Below are positions 1-11,868 of a DNA stretch of 64,000 nt, in pieces (the stretch's first letter is position 1; every line of letters starts with the position of its first letter). Source of the stretch: Zoroaster sp. YZ-2022. Its lineage: Eukaryota; Echinodermata; Asteroidea; Forcipulatida; Zoroasteridae. The notes under the pieces were generated by a model that saw only the letters and a program-made list of their open reading frames with translations, had not been told where the DNA came from and did no database searches. The stretch lies in NCBI GenBank assembly GCA_029582265.1, contig CM055816.1:2074992-2138991 (forward strand), in the 5' to 3' direction. Both the position numbers and the translations under genes were made by a program.

Positions 1-3000
1 CATACGCTATCGGTCGCTCTTCTTCCTTTCTGTGATTCGTTCGCGCCACTGAATTTGTGACAGGGAATTGGCGCTTGACCACCGATACATCAGATGCATC
101 GGTATCGATAATGAAAAAGTCCGTCGTTATCCGGGGTACGACATAAGTTCATCACCTGTCAGTGCTGACTTTCAATGTTTCGAGCAGCAGTTTGACAGTC
201 AGGGGTCCCGCCGTATCTGTCCGGCCTCTAACTGGACGATTTGAGGGACTGTGCCTCGTCGAGAACTTCACTTCTCGTCGACGATAAGTAAGAACAGGAA
301 TCAAAAGAAACGGAAGCGTACCATCGGTGATATTCTTGCGAATTGTCGTCGGCCAGTCTTGAACTTCGCAGCAACCTTGCTTTGGGATCTGGTTTAACCT
401 GCATCCTGGGTTTATGATTGGCGACCCAGAAAAGAACTTCATCTGGAAGCTCAAACTTAAACTGGTTTTAGTTTCAACCGGCGTTTCCGAACCGTTTCAA
501 AACTTCTTGGAGACGCTGTATATTGCGCTCTTGAAATGTTGAGGGATATGATGACTGTCATCAGGAGAAATATATCAACAAAGGGTTTTCACTGGCAACC
601 GCTTCCGGCTAGGATTCCGGCCTGCAGCACTCGAACGATGCTCGGCGCGTTACAAGTCAAATGGCATATTGATGTATTCATTATGAGCCACTACAGGTCA
701 CGAACGCGGTTTTTAGGACGGTGGCCTGCATGTTAATCTGCCGGTAGCTTACGATTGCCAGATCAAGATTGCTGAAAATCTTGGCTCCACTGAGGCAATC
801 TGGACGATCATCAATCCGTGGTAACGGGTATGCGTCTGGCGCGTTACGTTGGCCTTTCGGTGGCGGTCGACACATGGGCGATATCGAACCGTCTTTCTTT
901 CCTTTAAAACGCGCATTGAGTGAAGCCCAGGGGATGTTGATTCTTGTATCACCCTGCCTTCGGTTGGCTTTCCAGTGTTTTCTCTTCCTCGCCCTGAAAT
1001 GCTTTGGGGGCGTCTGGGCAACTGACGTATGGGGCGAGCGTCACCAGTGTCCAATAGCGTGCTCCGCCTTGCTGTTCATTAGAGTCCTCATGGACTTTGA
1101 AAGGTGTTCACATACCTTGTCAAAGTTCCGCCAATGATTTCAGTATTGAGAGAGAGATTTTTACAACTCCTCTCCCATAGGGAGTTTTCGAGGTTCTCAG
1201 GACCATTTTTCGGGGGAGCATCCCGGGGTTTGGGGCGTTGGGTTGGAAAGCTGAGTTGAGTTTTGCGCATTTTCTGCATACGCGCATCGCTCATTAAGGA
1301 TGATCTGTTTCGCGTTTCTCTTGTTCGTCCTATGAGGTTCAACTGTGTCAATCTCATTACGGGTGTCCAATATTTGTACCTGCCAGGAGTTCAATGTTCT
1401 TTCTGGTGATGTGTTCGCTGGTCCCGGACAGGCATACGATATCTTGCCGCCTGGGGTCAACGCGAGGGAAGAACTGCACCGACTTCGGTGATATTTTGAT
1501 CCAATGTTCTATTAACTGCTGCTTCATCTACACAGCAAAGTTCTGAGCTGAAGGTTTATGAGTATCAGCTACGCCTTCACGCAATCGTACTGCACCGGCT
1601 GGTACGGTGGTGTGGCTGCTTTCAAGCCGTGTCATTACATGGGGTGAACCCGCCAGCCATCCCGCAGAACCCAAAGTGCCAGCAATACATTATGCCGCGC
1701 CGTGCCCCACTCAAGTATGCAGTCGAAAAGAAATACAAGAGGTCATAGCCAAAGTTCCTTCACGGCATCGCTTAATGGAGACAACCAACGCGTCCCACTG
1801 AATTGTTCCTTCCAATACCTAGCAATATCCATAATTGGCAACCTGTCGACTGTGGTTCATTAAGTTCGCAGTTTCACAGACAGTTTACCACGGTCATGTG
1901 GGGACTTAAGTTGAGGAGCGTTTTTCGGCGGGTATCATGCTGAAAAGCGCACGAAACAATGGTCACTGCCGCCCCTGTAATCTACTAAAAGTTCGGTATT
2001 TAAACGCAAGTTTGCCCCAGCAAAATACGAACAGACATGCCTGAAAATAGCTGCCTGCCCGACTCGGATGTGGGTGTTCACGAGGTTAAAAGGACCGAAA
2101 TGCACCGAGCCGGACAACACGGTCCCTTCTGGACCCCTCCCGCCTGTGGGGTTCTGGTGTGGTCAGCTCTTTCTTTGCCGCGTGTTAGGGGCAACACTAT
2201 TGGCAAAGTGGCCGAGTTCTTTCCCACAGTTACCGCGAGTCACATTGGTGCGCCTTTGACTTTTTATTCTTATTTTTTTTGGAATCCTTAGGGCATTGTT
2301 TGCTGCCGGTTGAACGGTGTCTTTAATTAATCTGAACTGGCTTCCGGTTGGTCGGCGATCGATATTCTCCTGTGAACACAGACATTTGTTTTGAGTAACA
2401 CGATAGTCGGTCTCTGTTGCAGGGGGCTTTGGAGGGATGGGGCTTGGTTTGCGGCTTGGACGGCATGGACACGGAGAATTTTTTAGCCGGGTTTACGCTT
2501 TCCAGCAAACTCATGAAATTTCGTACGGCCGTCCTCGCCTCCTCTAATATGTCTTTGGGTTTGTCATTCCAATGGACACTTTCTGGTTTGTTGGTCAGGG
2601 AGCCCCTTGAAAGTGAGCGGAGGCATTTTTCTCGTGTTTGGCAGCATCTGCTGTAGGATACCCTCACATCACTAGACGGCGTATATGCCAACATACTCGG
2701 TCAGGCTATCTTTGGTGAAAATTTCTTGCTTTCGAGCATAGACGACGAAACCAGTGTTCTGGGGAAGCGTTCGGCAAACCGGCTTAAAGCTTTCAGAGCG
2801 GCGATTAGTTTAGTCAGAAGTCCTCAGCGTAGGTGGATGGGTCAGGGTGTTTGGAAGACAATTCAACAGCTTTCCCTTTAAGGAGAGCTGCTGACGAGGC
2901 GAAGCTTCTTTTCCGCTGCAGACCATCACAGACCTCTGCTAGAGCTCATGAAGAGACGGATGAGTCCTTCCCATGCCATTGTACCGTTGAATTCACCCCG

Positions 3001-3300
3001 CACAAACAAGGGAACATCAAACATTTTTCTTGGATGTGGGCACGGAGTGTTACAGGCGAAACTGGTTTTTGTCTAAAGTTTCATTCACGATGTTCTTGAC
3101 TGGAAGCTTGCCAAATATGGGGGTCTGGGTGTACAGGGAGTCGTCGGTGAGCGCCGGTGATTTGTCAGATTAGAACGAGGGCTGTCCCGGGCAGAGGGCG
3201 CACTCGGCTTGGTCAGTGCCTGCTGCCCTTTACTCGGCCCTCCACTGCACCGTTTCTCTGTACTTTAGCTCTTCTCTGAGGTCTCCAGCTGGGTTTTCGT
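1..3300 (-). pseudogene. Decayed Ty3/gypsy retrotransposon (gag-pol remnant)
   Basis: The minus strand carries fragments of a retrotransposon polyprotein in the right order but in shifting frames. An RNase H start reads 'IDTDASD' near 75-120. A reverse transcriptase block reads 'DAYPLPRIDD' and 'LSGAKIFSNLDLA' at about 752-839. The lead-in to RT reads 'DTGDARPIRQLPRRPQ' at about 1004-1051 and 'VIQESTSPG' near 926-952, and 'LWERSCKNLSLN' lies near 1145-1180. Such strings are typical of Ty3/gypsy pol in marine invertebrates. The stretch 1200-3300 is compositionally similar and would hold protease and gag, but I could not identify either. There are many stops and frameshifts and no intact ORF, so it cannot act on its own. 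The 3' half lies outside the window to the left. Assignment to Ty3/gypsy is firm; the upstream limit is a guess. Confidence 0.75.
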
Positions 3301-3649
3301 CACCTGATGACTTAGTGACACAACAGACGCAAATGACTGCGTTTCCGAGTCGCCAAGCTTCTGCTGGGGCATAGCCTGCAGGATTTTGCAAGCTTTTGGG
3401 CATGTTGTTTTGGGTTACACTTTGCGGAAATAAGGAGACTAGAAGGTCATGAACTATTGTTCATTGATACGTGCAGTGAAGACGGTGGGTGCTTATTCTA
3501 ACACTAAGTAACGGAGACTGGCTAACTTTGTGGCATTATAGATCGTGCAGGGGTTTAAATATAACTATAAGTGTTCATAAAAGTTCTCATATCGATAGAG
3601 GTGTTAAGTTTTGTATCCCACCACTTAGCCACCAGTCTTCCATTCCCCA

Positions 3650-4330
3650 CTTTCGTGGGTCAACAAATAATAGTCGGACACAAACTTTTGTTGTGACAAT
3701 CTCAGTCAATGGGTTGGTTTATTATTAATACTGTTTAACGTGTGTGACAGGCACTAGTAACATGTGTAACTGGGAGTAGTAGCGTATAGGTGCATGTCAA
3801 TAGTTAAACTTATATACTTATTACTAGGATTCCGGAACGAGATTGTACGAGCCACCATATTGGGCCTGATCCGGTCAATTAAGGGGACCATCATTTCGTT
3901 GTGCGGCTGTCAACTCGGCATACAATTTGAACACTGCTATACCGAAGACGGGCGGCTGGTCGAGGTCTCTCTCTCTACGACAGGGACCACCGAGACTTGA
4001 CTTCACCGGGTGTCTGTACGGGACCAAGGTGTATCGAACCGCATAGCTACATGTAGCGGAGGTGAACCAATAGCCATATCGACGCCTACCGTTGGTTTCT
4101 GGAACGAGCACTGCACTGTAATAGTTCGGTATATCACTTGCTGTCATGGATCGGTTCGAATCGCATGATTTCATTCGGAACACACTTCTCGCTGAGATCA
4201 GGAAATCTTGGGGATTATATAGAAATCTGGGGCCCTGGGAATGAATGAAACAGTAAGCCTGCTTTAGCGTCTTAATGACAATGAGGAAAGCTTGGCTTCC
4301 CGCGTCTAAGGGTAGAAACATTAATATGCC
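3650..4330 (-). repeat. Possible 5' LTR of the decayed gypsy element
   Basis: This lies immediately upstream (minus-strand sense) of the decayed gag-pol. It has a TATATAAG box at 3809-3816 and an AATAAA at 3718-3723 on the minus strand, about 90 bp apart, the order expected of U3-R in an LTR. I see no second LTR in the window to compare with, and neither boundary nor primer binding site is certain. It could equally be unrelated intergenic DNA. Confidence 0.25.
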
Positions 4331-7011
4331 AAATCAGGGTATATGGGTCCTTGTTCCATATAAGGTAAGGTATTTTGACGAGGTGAAGTGATCGACAACT
4401 TAGAAAGGAGGAACGTGTTCAAAGGGAAAATACTTACTAGGTTGTAAGCTATTTGCTTGGATAACTAAGCTATTAGTGCATGAGAGAAGAGCAGCTGTGC
4501 TTGGGTAGGAAGCACCACGCAGGCCACAACTAATGACTATGTGGACAGTCACGGTGACTGTTTGGCGGCCGTGGTTCACCACGAACCGTGTTCAGTGTGA
4601 AGGGGTGGACTCCGAGGAAAGTGATTCAGGAAATGAACTAAGTCAAAGGATTGGCTCCAAAGCCACGTGGCAGGAGGACAGGCACGCACACAGAACTCTC
4701 GCTAATTTTGCATTCAGCCATGAGCAAAGTGGCGTCCTTGTGGATTGCATATTCATAGCGGACAATCGAGGGTCCGGAAACAACCCTGGGACTTAGACTG
4801 CTTGCGGTGCCATCGTGAGCAAAATATTGGAAGGGAAGGGAGTGAACTATAAGGTGTGCTAATGTTTATCAAAATCAAAGGGTAGATTAAGTAATGCAGT
4901 ACTTTTTGAGGATTGTGCGCTCGTGACGAAAATAACTAAGATAGAAATGTACATTGACATCTCCATAATTTTTTGTATTGTATATTTTCTAAGTTCCTCG
5001 TCTATGTTCACCATGGCTGACAAATTGACATTGGAATCCATGTTGGCTTCAGGTGCCAACTTCCAGGACATCTAATAATTTTTGTTAACTATGGCAAACT
5101 CATCTAAAGAAATGAAATTATTACCGATAAATAATTTTTGGTTCGTTTTGTACCCTCCATACAATCAGTTCGAAAATCTCCAGATACGCAACTAACGGTT
5201 TACATAATGTTTTGTGATGTTTATACACGCGGATATGCTACCTTATTTACGTGGTCTTCAGAATACCAAGTAAGTTAATTTATAACATTTTTCTCCGAAA
5301 TTTCAGTAGTTCAGACAAAAATATTGCTCCAGCACTGCAGTGCCTCGTTATACAGGAAATCAGCCGTTTAGATTAAAAGTAACCAGATTAAAACAAACAT
5401 AAATAAATAAATACAATTCTGAGTAATCTACACATGCTGCCTTTAAATATTTTTACCAAGGTATTTCGGAGAAAAGTACCAATGAATTGTTACATAACCT
5501 TTTAACAATATAATTCACAAGTTGAAATTGGGAAGGTGAATCTACCCAGTTAAAGAGGAAAGATTCAGCTGTATAAATCAACTTGGAATCCAGGGCAGCT
5601 TGCCTTGTAAAAATTCCTAAACTCGACACGTCCTTTCACTGATTGGTTTATAATCAGCATGATATCTCCCTAATTGTTATCCTATCCATTACACTAATAA
5701 CGTTGAAAATCAACAATTATGTATGTCTCTCATTTAAAACATTTAAGGTGTTTTTAAAGATCAATGCAAATACCGATTAAAATGTCTTAAAGTTCCTTGA
5801 ACACCTTGCTTTACTTCTTCAAGACTGGTGTCAGTTTATTAAAAACTATGTATCCCTCTTTTGTTTGATGGGTTTCGAAGATAATTATTCCCTCGTTATT
5901 TACCGTCGTTAAAATGTTTTTAAAATACTAGCAAACAATGCAACAAGCCTAATAACTTGTTATTTGTATCACAAAAATCCACACAATAGTAAAAACGAAA
6001 TCGAACCTTTCCAACCAAATTTAAAGTTTTTCAAGAGAAAATCCAAATATTTACAAAGAAAGCGCACATAAAACGTGAGGTTCATATATATTTTATAACT
6101 TTTAGTAGCAGACCGTTTGAGGTAGGTGGAAAATTAGTTTTATATCAATTACTTCCTTATTTAAATAGAAGTTCCATAACCGTTGATGTGCCCTGACAGA
6201 TTAGCCTATAATTCTAATGAATATTTTTACTATAGAGGACTTTTGGTAAAAAGCAATTGCACGTATCCAATCTCCCCAGTTTTCTCTGCTCCTTTTTATC
6301 TCATATTCTTTTCAGGCAGCTATCTCGATCATTTATTGCTGGAAGCATCGTTCATTTTAACTTTGACATTCAGTTTTAATATTAATTAAAAAAGGAAAGG
6401 GAGTGGGATGAATTTGAAAATTTCTTTAAATATTTGAGCACCAGTATGCGCATAAATTGTCCAGCCGTGCCTCAGCTATAAAATAAACCACATATAAGAT
6501 GGATGATGGTTTTCAAATCCTTTAGAACGATCGTTTTTCGCGTTTGCAGTTTTGATAAATTCAATGCTCTCGCTGGACTGAATACAAAAAAAAAAATACA
6601 AGATGTATATAAACTTTTTTTTAAATTGTACTTTCACTTTAACAGAAACAACCTAAAGGAATTTCTATAATAATTATGCTGGTTGCTTTCTGTATTCATA
6701 AGCACATAGAGCGGTGTAACAATTAATTGTTTTATATATTTTTTTATTTCTAAAAAAACATTTATTTTAATCAATGATAAGTTATAGTGTGCGAATCCAC
6801 CAAAATGGCATGGGATATATGTGGCCTGCTAAAGTCCTGGGAATTGTTTTCAGATGCTTCAAGCTTATCGTTAGTACCCACTTAAATATTCAGTTATAAA
6901 AATCACCTAGGGTGGTTTCACCGTTGCCATGGGAAGGTGTGTAAACAACACAAAACTATTGATTGAGTATCAATTGACTTTGGGCCACTACAGGCTATAT
7001 ATATAATAATG
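4331..7011. other. AT-rich stretch, no gene recognised
   Basis: No ORF here shows a recognisable domain. A 70-codon minus-strand ORF at 4859-5071 begins after a short AG-ending T/A tract and could be an exon, but nothing supports that beyond its length. From 5.1 to 7.0 kb the DNA is strongly AT-rich with short A/T homopolymers and looks like plain intergenic sequence. Confidence 0.5.
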
Positions 7012-7012
7012 T

Positions 7013-7236
7013 GGGCGGATCCAGAATTTTTTTGGGGGGGAGCGGAGAATCAAAGGCAATTATTTTCGGTTACTACAAAATTAAAATTAAATAACTAATC
7101 AAGGGAGAGAGAAAAAACAAAAAGCACACTGTGGGGAATGGGAGTGCGTCCTCCCCACTCCCTCTGTCTCTTTCTCTCCCTTTTTAAACGATTTTAGGGG
7201 GAGGGCTACAGCCCCCTTAGCCCCCCTGGACCCGCC
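7013..7236. mobile_element. Short MITE-like repeat with imperfect inverted ends
   Basis: The left end gggcggatccagaa followed by a T/G run mirrors the right end cccccctggacccgcc. The interior is non-coding. The pentamer aatgt occurs on both sides and may be a target duplication. Elements with this kind of end are common, usually hAT-like, MITEs in invertebrate genomes. The family is inferred. Confidence 0.45.
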
Positions 7237-10200
7237 AATGTATGTGCCCTGTTGCCATAATGGTTTGCTGCTATCAAATGCCGGCACTTGCCCAATACAA
7301 GTCCCTTGTGCAAGTCTTGCCCATAATGGTTTGCCACCAATCAACCCTGCACTGGGCCCAGTTTCAGGCGGTGTACTGTCTTGCCGTAATGGTTTGCCGC
7401 AATCAGCTGGCACTGAGCCGGTACAGGCAATTAATGCCACGTGTTGCCGTTATGGTTTTCCACCAATCAGCCAACACTGGGCAAGTTCAGGCAGTGTGCT
7501 GTCTTACCGTAATAGTTTGCCACAATCCAACCCGGCACTGAGCCAGTACAGGCTGTGTTGCCGTCTTACGCCGTGGTTTGACGCAATCAGCCGCCACTGG
7601 GCCAGTACAGGCAGCGTACCGTCTTGCCGTTTTGGTTTGTCTAATCAGCCCGGCACCAGGCGGTTCAGGCAGTGTACTGTCTTGCCATAATGTTTTTGCC
7701 ACAATCAACCCGAGCACTGGGCCCGAGTTCAGGGCTGTGTGCCGTCTTGCCGTTATGGTTTGCCGCAATCAGCCCGGCACTGGGCAGTACGAGCAGTGTA
7801 CCGTGTTTACCGTATGGTTTGCCGCAAGGTCAGCCGGCACTGGGCCAGTTCAGAAAGCAGTGTGCGATAACTTGCTGCTAATGGTTTGCCGCAATCAGTG
7901 GCCCGGCACTGTGGGCCCAGTACAGGCGAGTATACCGACTTGCCGTTATGGTTTGCCGCAATCAGCCCGGCACTGGGCCAGATCAGGCAGTGTACTGTCT
8001 TGCCATAATGGTTTGCCACAATCGACTGACACTGGGCCGGGCTGGGCGGTGTGCCGTCTTGCGGTTATGGTTTGACGCAATCAGCCCGACACGCTGGGCC
8101 AGTACGGGCAGTGTACTGTCCTTACCGCCATAATGGTTGCCACGAATCGGCCCGGCACTGGGCCGGTACAGGCTGTGTACTGGCTCTTCGCCATAATGGT
8201 TTGCCACAATCAACCCCGGCACTGGGCCAGTTCGGGCTGCCTACCGTCTTGCCGTTATGGTTTGCCGCGGTATCGCTCAGCACTGGAGCTGGTTCAGGCA
8301 GGGTGTACTGTCTTTATGCCATAATGGTTTGCCGCAATCGGCGGCCGGCACTGGGCCGAAGTACAGGCAGGTGTGTACCGTGTTGCCATTGCTGGTTTGC
8401 CACAATCAACTGGCACTGGGCCAGTACGGGCTGTGTGCACCGTCTTGCCGCCAATGGTTTGACTGCAATCAGCTGACCGGCACTGGGCGGTGGTACGCGC
8501 GGTATGTACCGTCTTTGCCGTTTTGGTTTGCCACCAATCAGCCCGGTTTACTGGGCCAGTTCAGGCAGTGTACTGTCTTGCCGCAATGGTTTGCCATGCA
8601 ATCAACCGGCACACAGGCGGAGTTCGGGCTGCGTACCGTCTTGCCGTTATGGTTTGCCGCCAATCAACTCGGCACTGGGCGCTGGTTCAGGCAGTGCTGC
8701 TGTCTTGCGCCGCAATGGTTTGCCGCAATCAGCCCGGCACTGGGCCGGAGTACAGGCAGTGTACCGACTTGCCGTTATGGTTTGCTGCAATCAGCCGGAG
8801 CACTGGGCCAGTACAGGCTGTGTGCGATAACGCCGTTATGGTTTTGCCGCAATCAACCTTCGGCACTGGGCAGGTACAGACGGTGTACTGTCTTGCGCAT
8901 AATGGTTTGCCGCAATCAGCCCGGCACTGGGCCAGTTCAGGCGGTGTACTGTCTTGCCACAATGGTTTGCCACGATCGGCCCGGCACTGGGCCAGTACAG
9001 GCAGTGTGCAAATCTTACGCCATAATGGTTTGCCGCAATCAGCCCCGGCACTGGGCCAGTACAGGTAGTGTACCGTCTTTGCCAGTTATGGTTTGCTGCA
9101 AAATCTGCCCGGCACTTCAGGCCGGTACGAGCAGTGTGCCGTCTTTCCATAATGGTTTACCACAATCAACCCGGCACTGGGCCGAAGTACAGGCTGTGTA
9201 CCGTCTTGCGCATAATGGTTTGACGCAATCCAGCCCGGCACTGGGCCAGTACAGGCAACCAATGTACCCGGTCTTGCCATAATGGTTTTGCCGCAATCGG
9301 CCCGGCACTTTCGGTAGTACGGGCAATTGTGCCGTCTTGCCGTAATGGTTTGCCGCAATCAGCCCGGCACTGGGGCCAGTACAGGCGGTGTACGTACTTG
9401 CCGTAATGGTTTGCCGCAATCAGCCCGGCACTGGGCCAGTACAGGCAGTGTACCGTCTTGCCGTTATGGTTTTGCCGCAATCAACCCGGCACTGGGCCAG
9501 TACAGGCAGTGTACTGTCTTGCCATAATGGTTTGCCGCAATCAACCCGGCACTGGGCCAGTTCAGGGCAGTGTACTGTCTTGCCACAATGGTTTGCCACG
9601 ATCAGCCAACGCTGGGCCAGTACGGGCAGTGTACCGTCTTACGCCAATGGTTTGCCGCAATCAGCCCGGCACTGGGCCGGTACAGGTAGTGTACCGTCTT
9701 GCCGTTATGGTTTTGCTGCAATCTGCCCGGCACTGGGCCAGTACAGGCAGTGTACCGTCTTGCCATAATGGTTTGCCACAATCGGCCCGGCACTGGGCCA
9801 GTACAGGCTGTACCGTCTTGCCATAATGGTTTGACGCAATCAGCCGGCACTGGGCCAGTACAGGCTGTGTACCGTCTTGCCATAATGGTTTGCCGCAATC
9901 AACCCGGCACTGGGCCCGGGCTGGGCAGTGTACCGTCTTGCCGTAATGGTTTGCCGCAATCAGCCCGGCACTGGGCCGGTACAGGCAGTGTACCGTCTTG
10001 CCGTAATGGTTTGCCGCGACAACCCGGCACTGAAGCGGTACAGCAGTGTACCGTCTTGCCGTTATGGTTTGCCGCAATCAACCCGGCACTGGGCGGGCAC
10101 GGGCTGTACCGTCTTGCCGTTATGGTTTGCCGCAATCAGCCGGCACTGGGCCAGTTCAGGCAGTGTACCGTCTTGCCGTAATGGTTTGGCACAATCAACC

Positions 10201-11430
10201 CCGGCACTGAGCCGGTACAGGCGGTGTACCGTCTTGCCGTAATGGTTTTGCCGCAATCAACCCGGCACTTCAGGCCAGTACAGGCAGTGTACCGTCTTGC
10301 CGTTATGGTTTGCCGCAATCAACCCGGCACTGGGCCGGTACAGGCAGTGTACTGTCTTGCCGCAATGGTTTGCCGCAATCAGCCCGGCACTGGGCCGGTT
10401 CAGGCGGTGTACTGTCTTGCCACAATGGTTTGCCACGATCAGCCCGGCACAAGGCCCGGTACAGGCAGTGTACCGTCTTCACCATGGTTTGCCGCAATCA
10501 ACCCGGCACTGGACCAGTACAGGTGGTGTACCGTCTTGCCGTTATGGTTTGCTGCAGTACCGCAGCGCAGAGCCAGTACGAGCAGTGTACCGTCTTGCCA
10601 TAATGGTTTACCACAATCAACCCGGCACTGGGCCAGTACAGGCTGTGTACCATCTTACCATAATGGTTTGGCACCAATCAGCCCAGCACTGGGCCAGTAC
10701 AGGCTGTGTACCGTCTTGCCATAATGGTTTGCCGCAATCAACCCGGCACTGGGCCGGTACAGGCAGTGTACTTTGGTCTTGCCGTAATGGTTTGCCGCAA
10801 TCAGCCCGGCATGGGCCAGTACAGGTGTACCGTCTTGCCGTAATGGTTTGCCGCAATCAGCCCGGCACTGGGCCAGGCCCCGGGCAGTGTACCGTCTTGC
10901 CGTTATGGTTTGCCGCAATCAACCCGGCACTGGGCCAGTACAGCGTGGCCACCGTCTTGCCGTTATGGTTTTGCCGCAATCAACCCGGCACTGGGCCGGT
11001 TGAGGCAGTGTACCGTCTTGCCGTAATGGTTTGGCGCAATCAACCCGGCACTGGGCCAGTACAGGCAGTGCCGTCTTGCCGTTATGGTTTGCAATCAACC
11101 CGGCACTGGGCCAGTACAGGCAGTGTACCGTCTTGCCGTAATGGTTTGCGCAATCAGCCCGGCACTGGGCCGGTACAGGCTGTGTACCGTCTTGCCGTTA
11201 TGGTTTGCCGCAATCAACCCGGCACTGGGCCAGTACAGGCAGTGCTGCGTCTTGCCGTAATGGTTTGCCGGTACTATTCGAACTGGCCCGGTTCTGGATC
11301 TGTACCGTTGATACCGTACAGTTTGCCGCTATCGACCGGCACTGGCCCAGTACCGGATATCTACCGTCAAAACTGTACGGTACTCTCAGAAACAGGACCA
11401 GCACTGGCCCCGGTACCGTCATGTTTGCTG
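7237..11430. repeat. GC-rich satellite array, 60-bp unit (about 65-70 copies)
   Basis: Tandem units of 60 bp run through this stretch. The unit contains ggtttgccgcaatcaacccg, gcactgggccagtacaggca and gtgtaccgtcttgccgtaat. Copies at 7.24-9.0 kb carry many one- to three-base indels. Copies from 9.3 to 11.25 kb are much more uniform. Copies at 11.27-11.43 kb are strongly diverged and lead into the next repeat. The unit has no stop codon in several frames and is exactly 20 codons long, so long apparent ORFs appear on both strands (for example 10297-11436 plus). Frames switch at each indel, and there is no other sign of a gene. It is much richer in GC than its flanks. Confidence 0.9.
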
Positions 11431-11868
11431 GGTTAGCCTGGGCCTGGCCGGGCTTCTCAAAGGCTTGGCTCTACCAAACCCTGGTTATGTTGATTGGCGA
11501 TTACTGTGTTGTTACAGGATTAGTACTCTGTAGACAGATTAGAGGCCACATAGCCTGGGCCTGGCCGGGCTTCTCAAAACTTGCTCTACCAAAACCCTGG
11601 TTATGTTGATTGGCAGGTACTGTGTTGTTACAGGATTAGTACTCCCAATAGACAGATTAAGAGGCCATGTAGCCTTGGCCTGGCCGGACTTCTCAAAGGC
11701 TTGGCTCTGCAAAGCCTTGGTTATGTTGATTCGCAGGTACTGTGTTGTTACAGGATTAGTATTCCCAATAGACAGATTAAGAGGCCGCAAGCCTGGAGCT
11801 GGCCAGACTTCTCAAAGGCTTGGCTCTACAAGCCTGGTTATGTTGATTGGCAGGTACTGTATTTATTT
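11431..11868. repeat. 120-bp minisatellite, left part
   Basis: Degenerate tandem copies of a unit of about 120 bp containing gcctgggcctggccgggctt, ctcaaaggcttggctctacc, tggttatgttgattggcagg and ttacaggattagtattccca. The same unit resumes at 14.68 kb, so this is one array interrupted by the LINE between them. Confidence 0.85.

Noticed and set aside
4145..4170. ggttcgaatcgc resembling a tRNA B box
   Set aside because: No A box, acceptor stem or anticodon arm could be placed around it.
3875..4321. 148-codon minus-strand ORF
   Set aside because: No recognisable domain, composition like random sequence, and it falls in the presumed LTR of a decayed retrotransposon.
4859..5071. 70-codon minus-strand ORF as a host exon
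   Set aside because: Only a weak acceptor-like tract and no homology; not enough to call.
10297..11436. 379-codon ORF and many others of 100-340 codons over 7.2-11.4 kb
   Set aside because: They follow from a stop-free 60-bp satellite unit; other frames on both strands are equally open and frames switch at indels.
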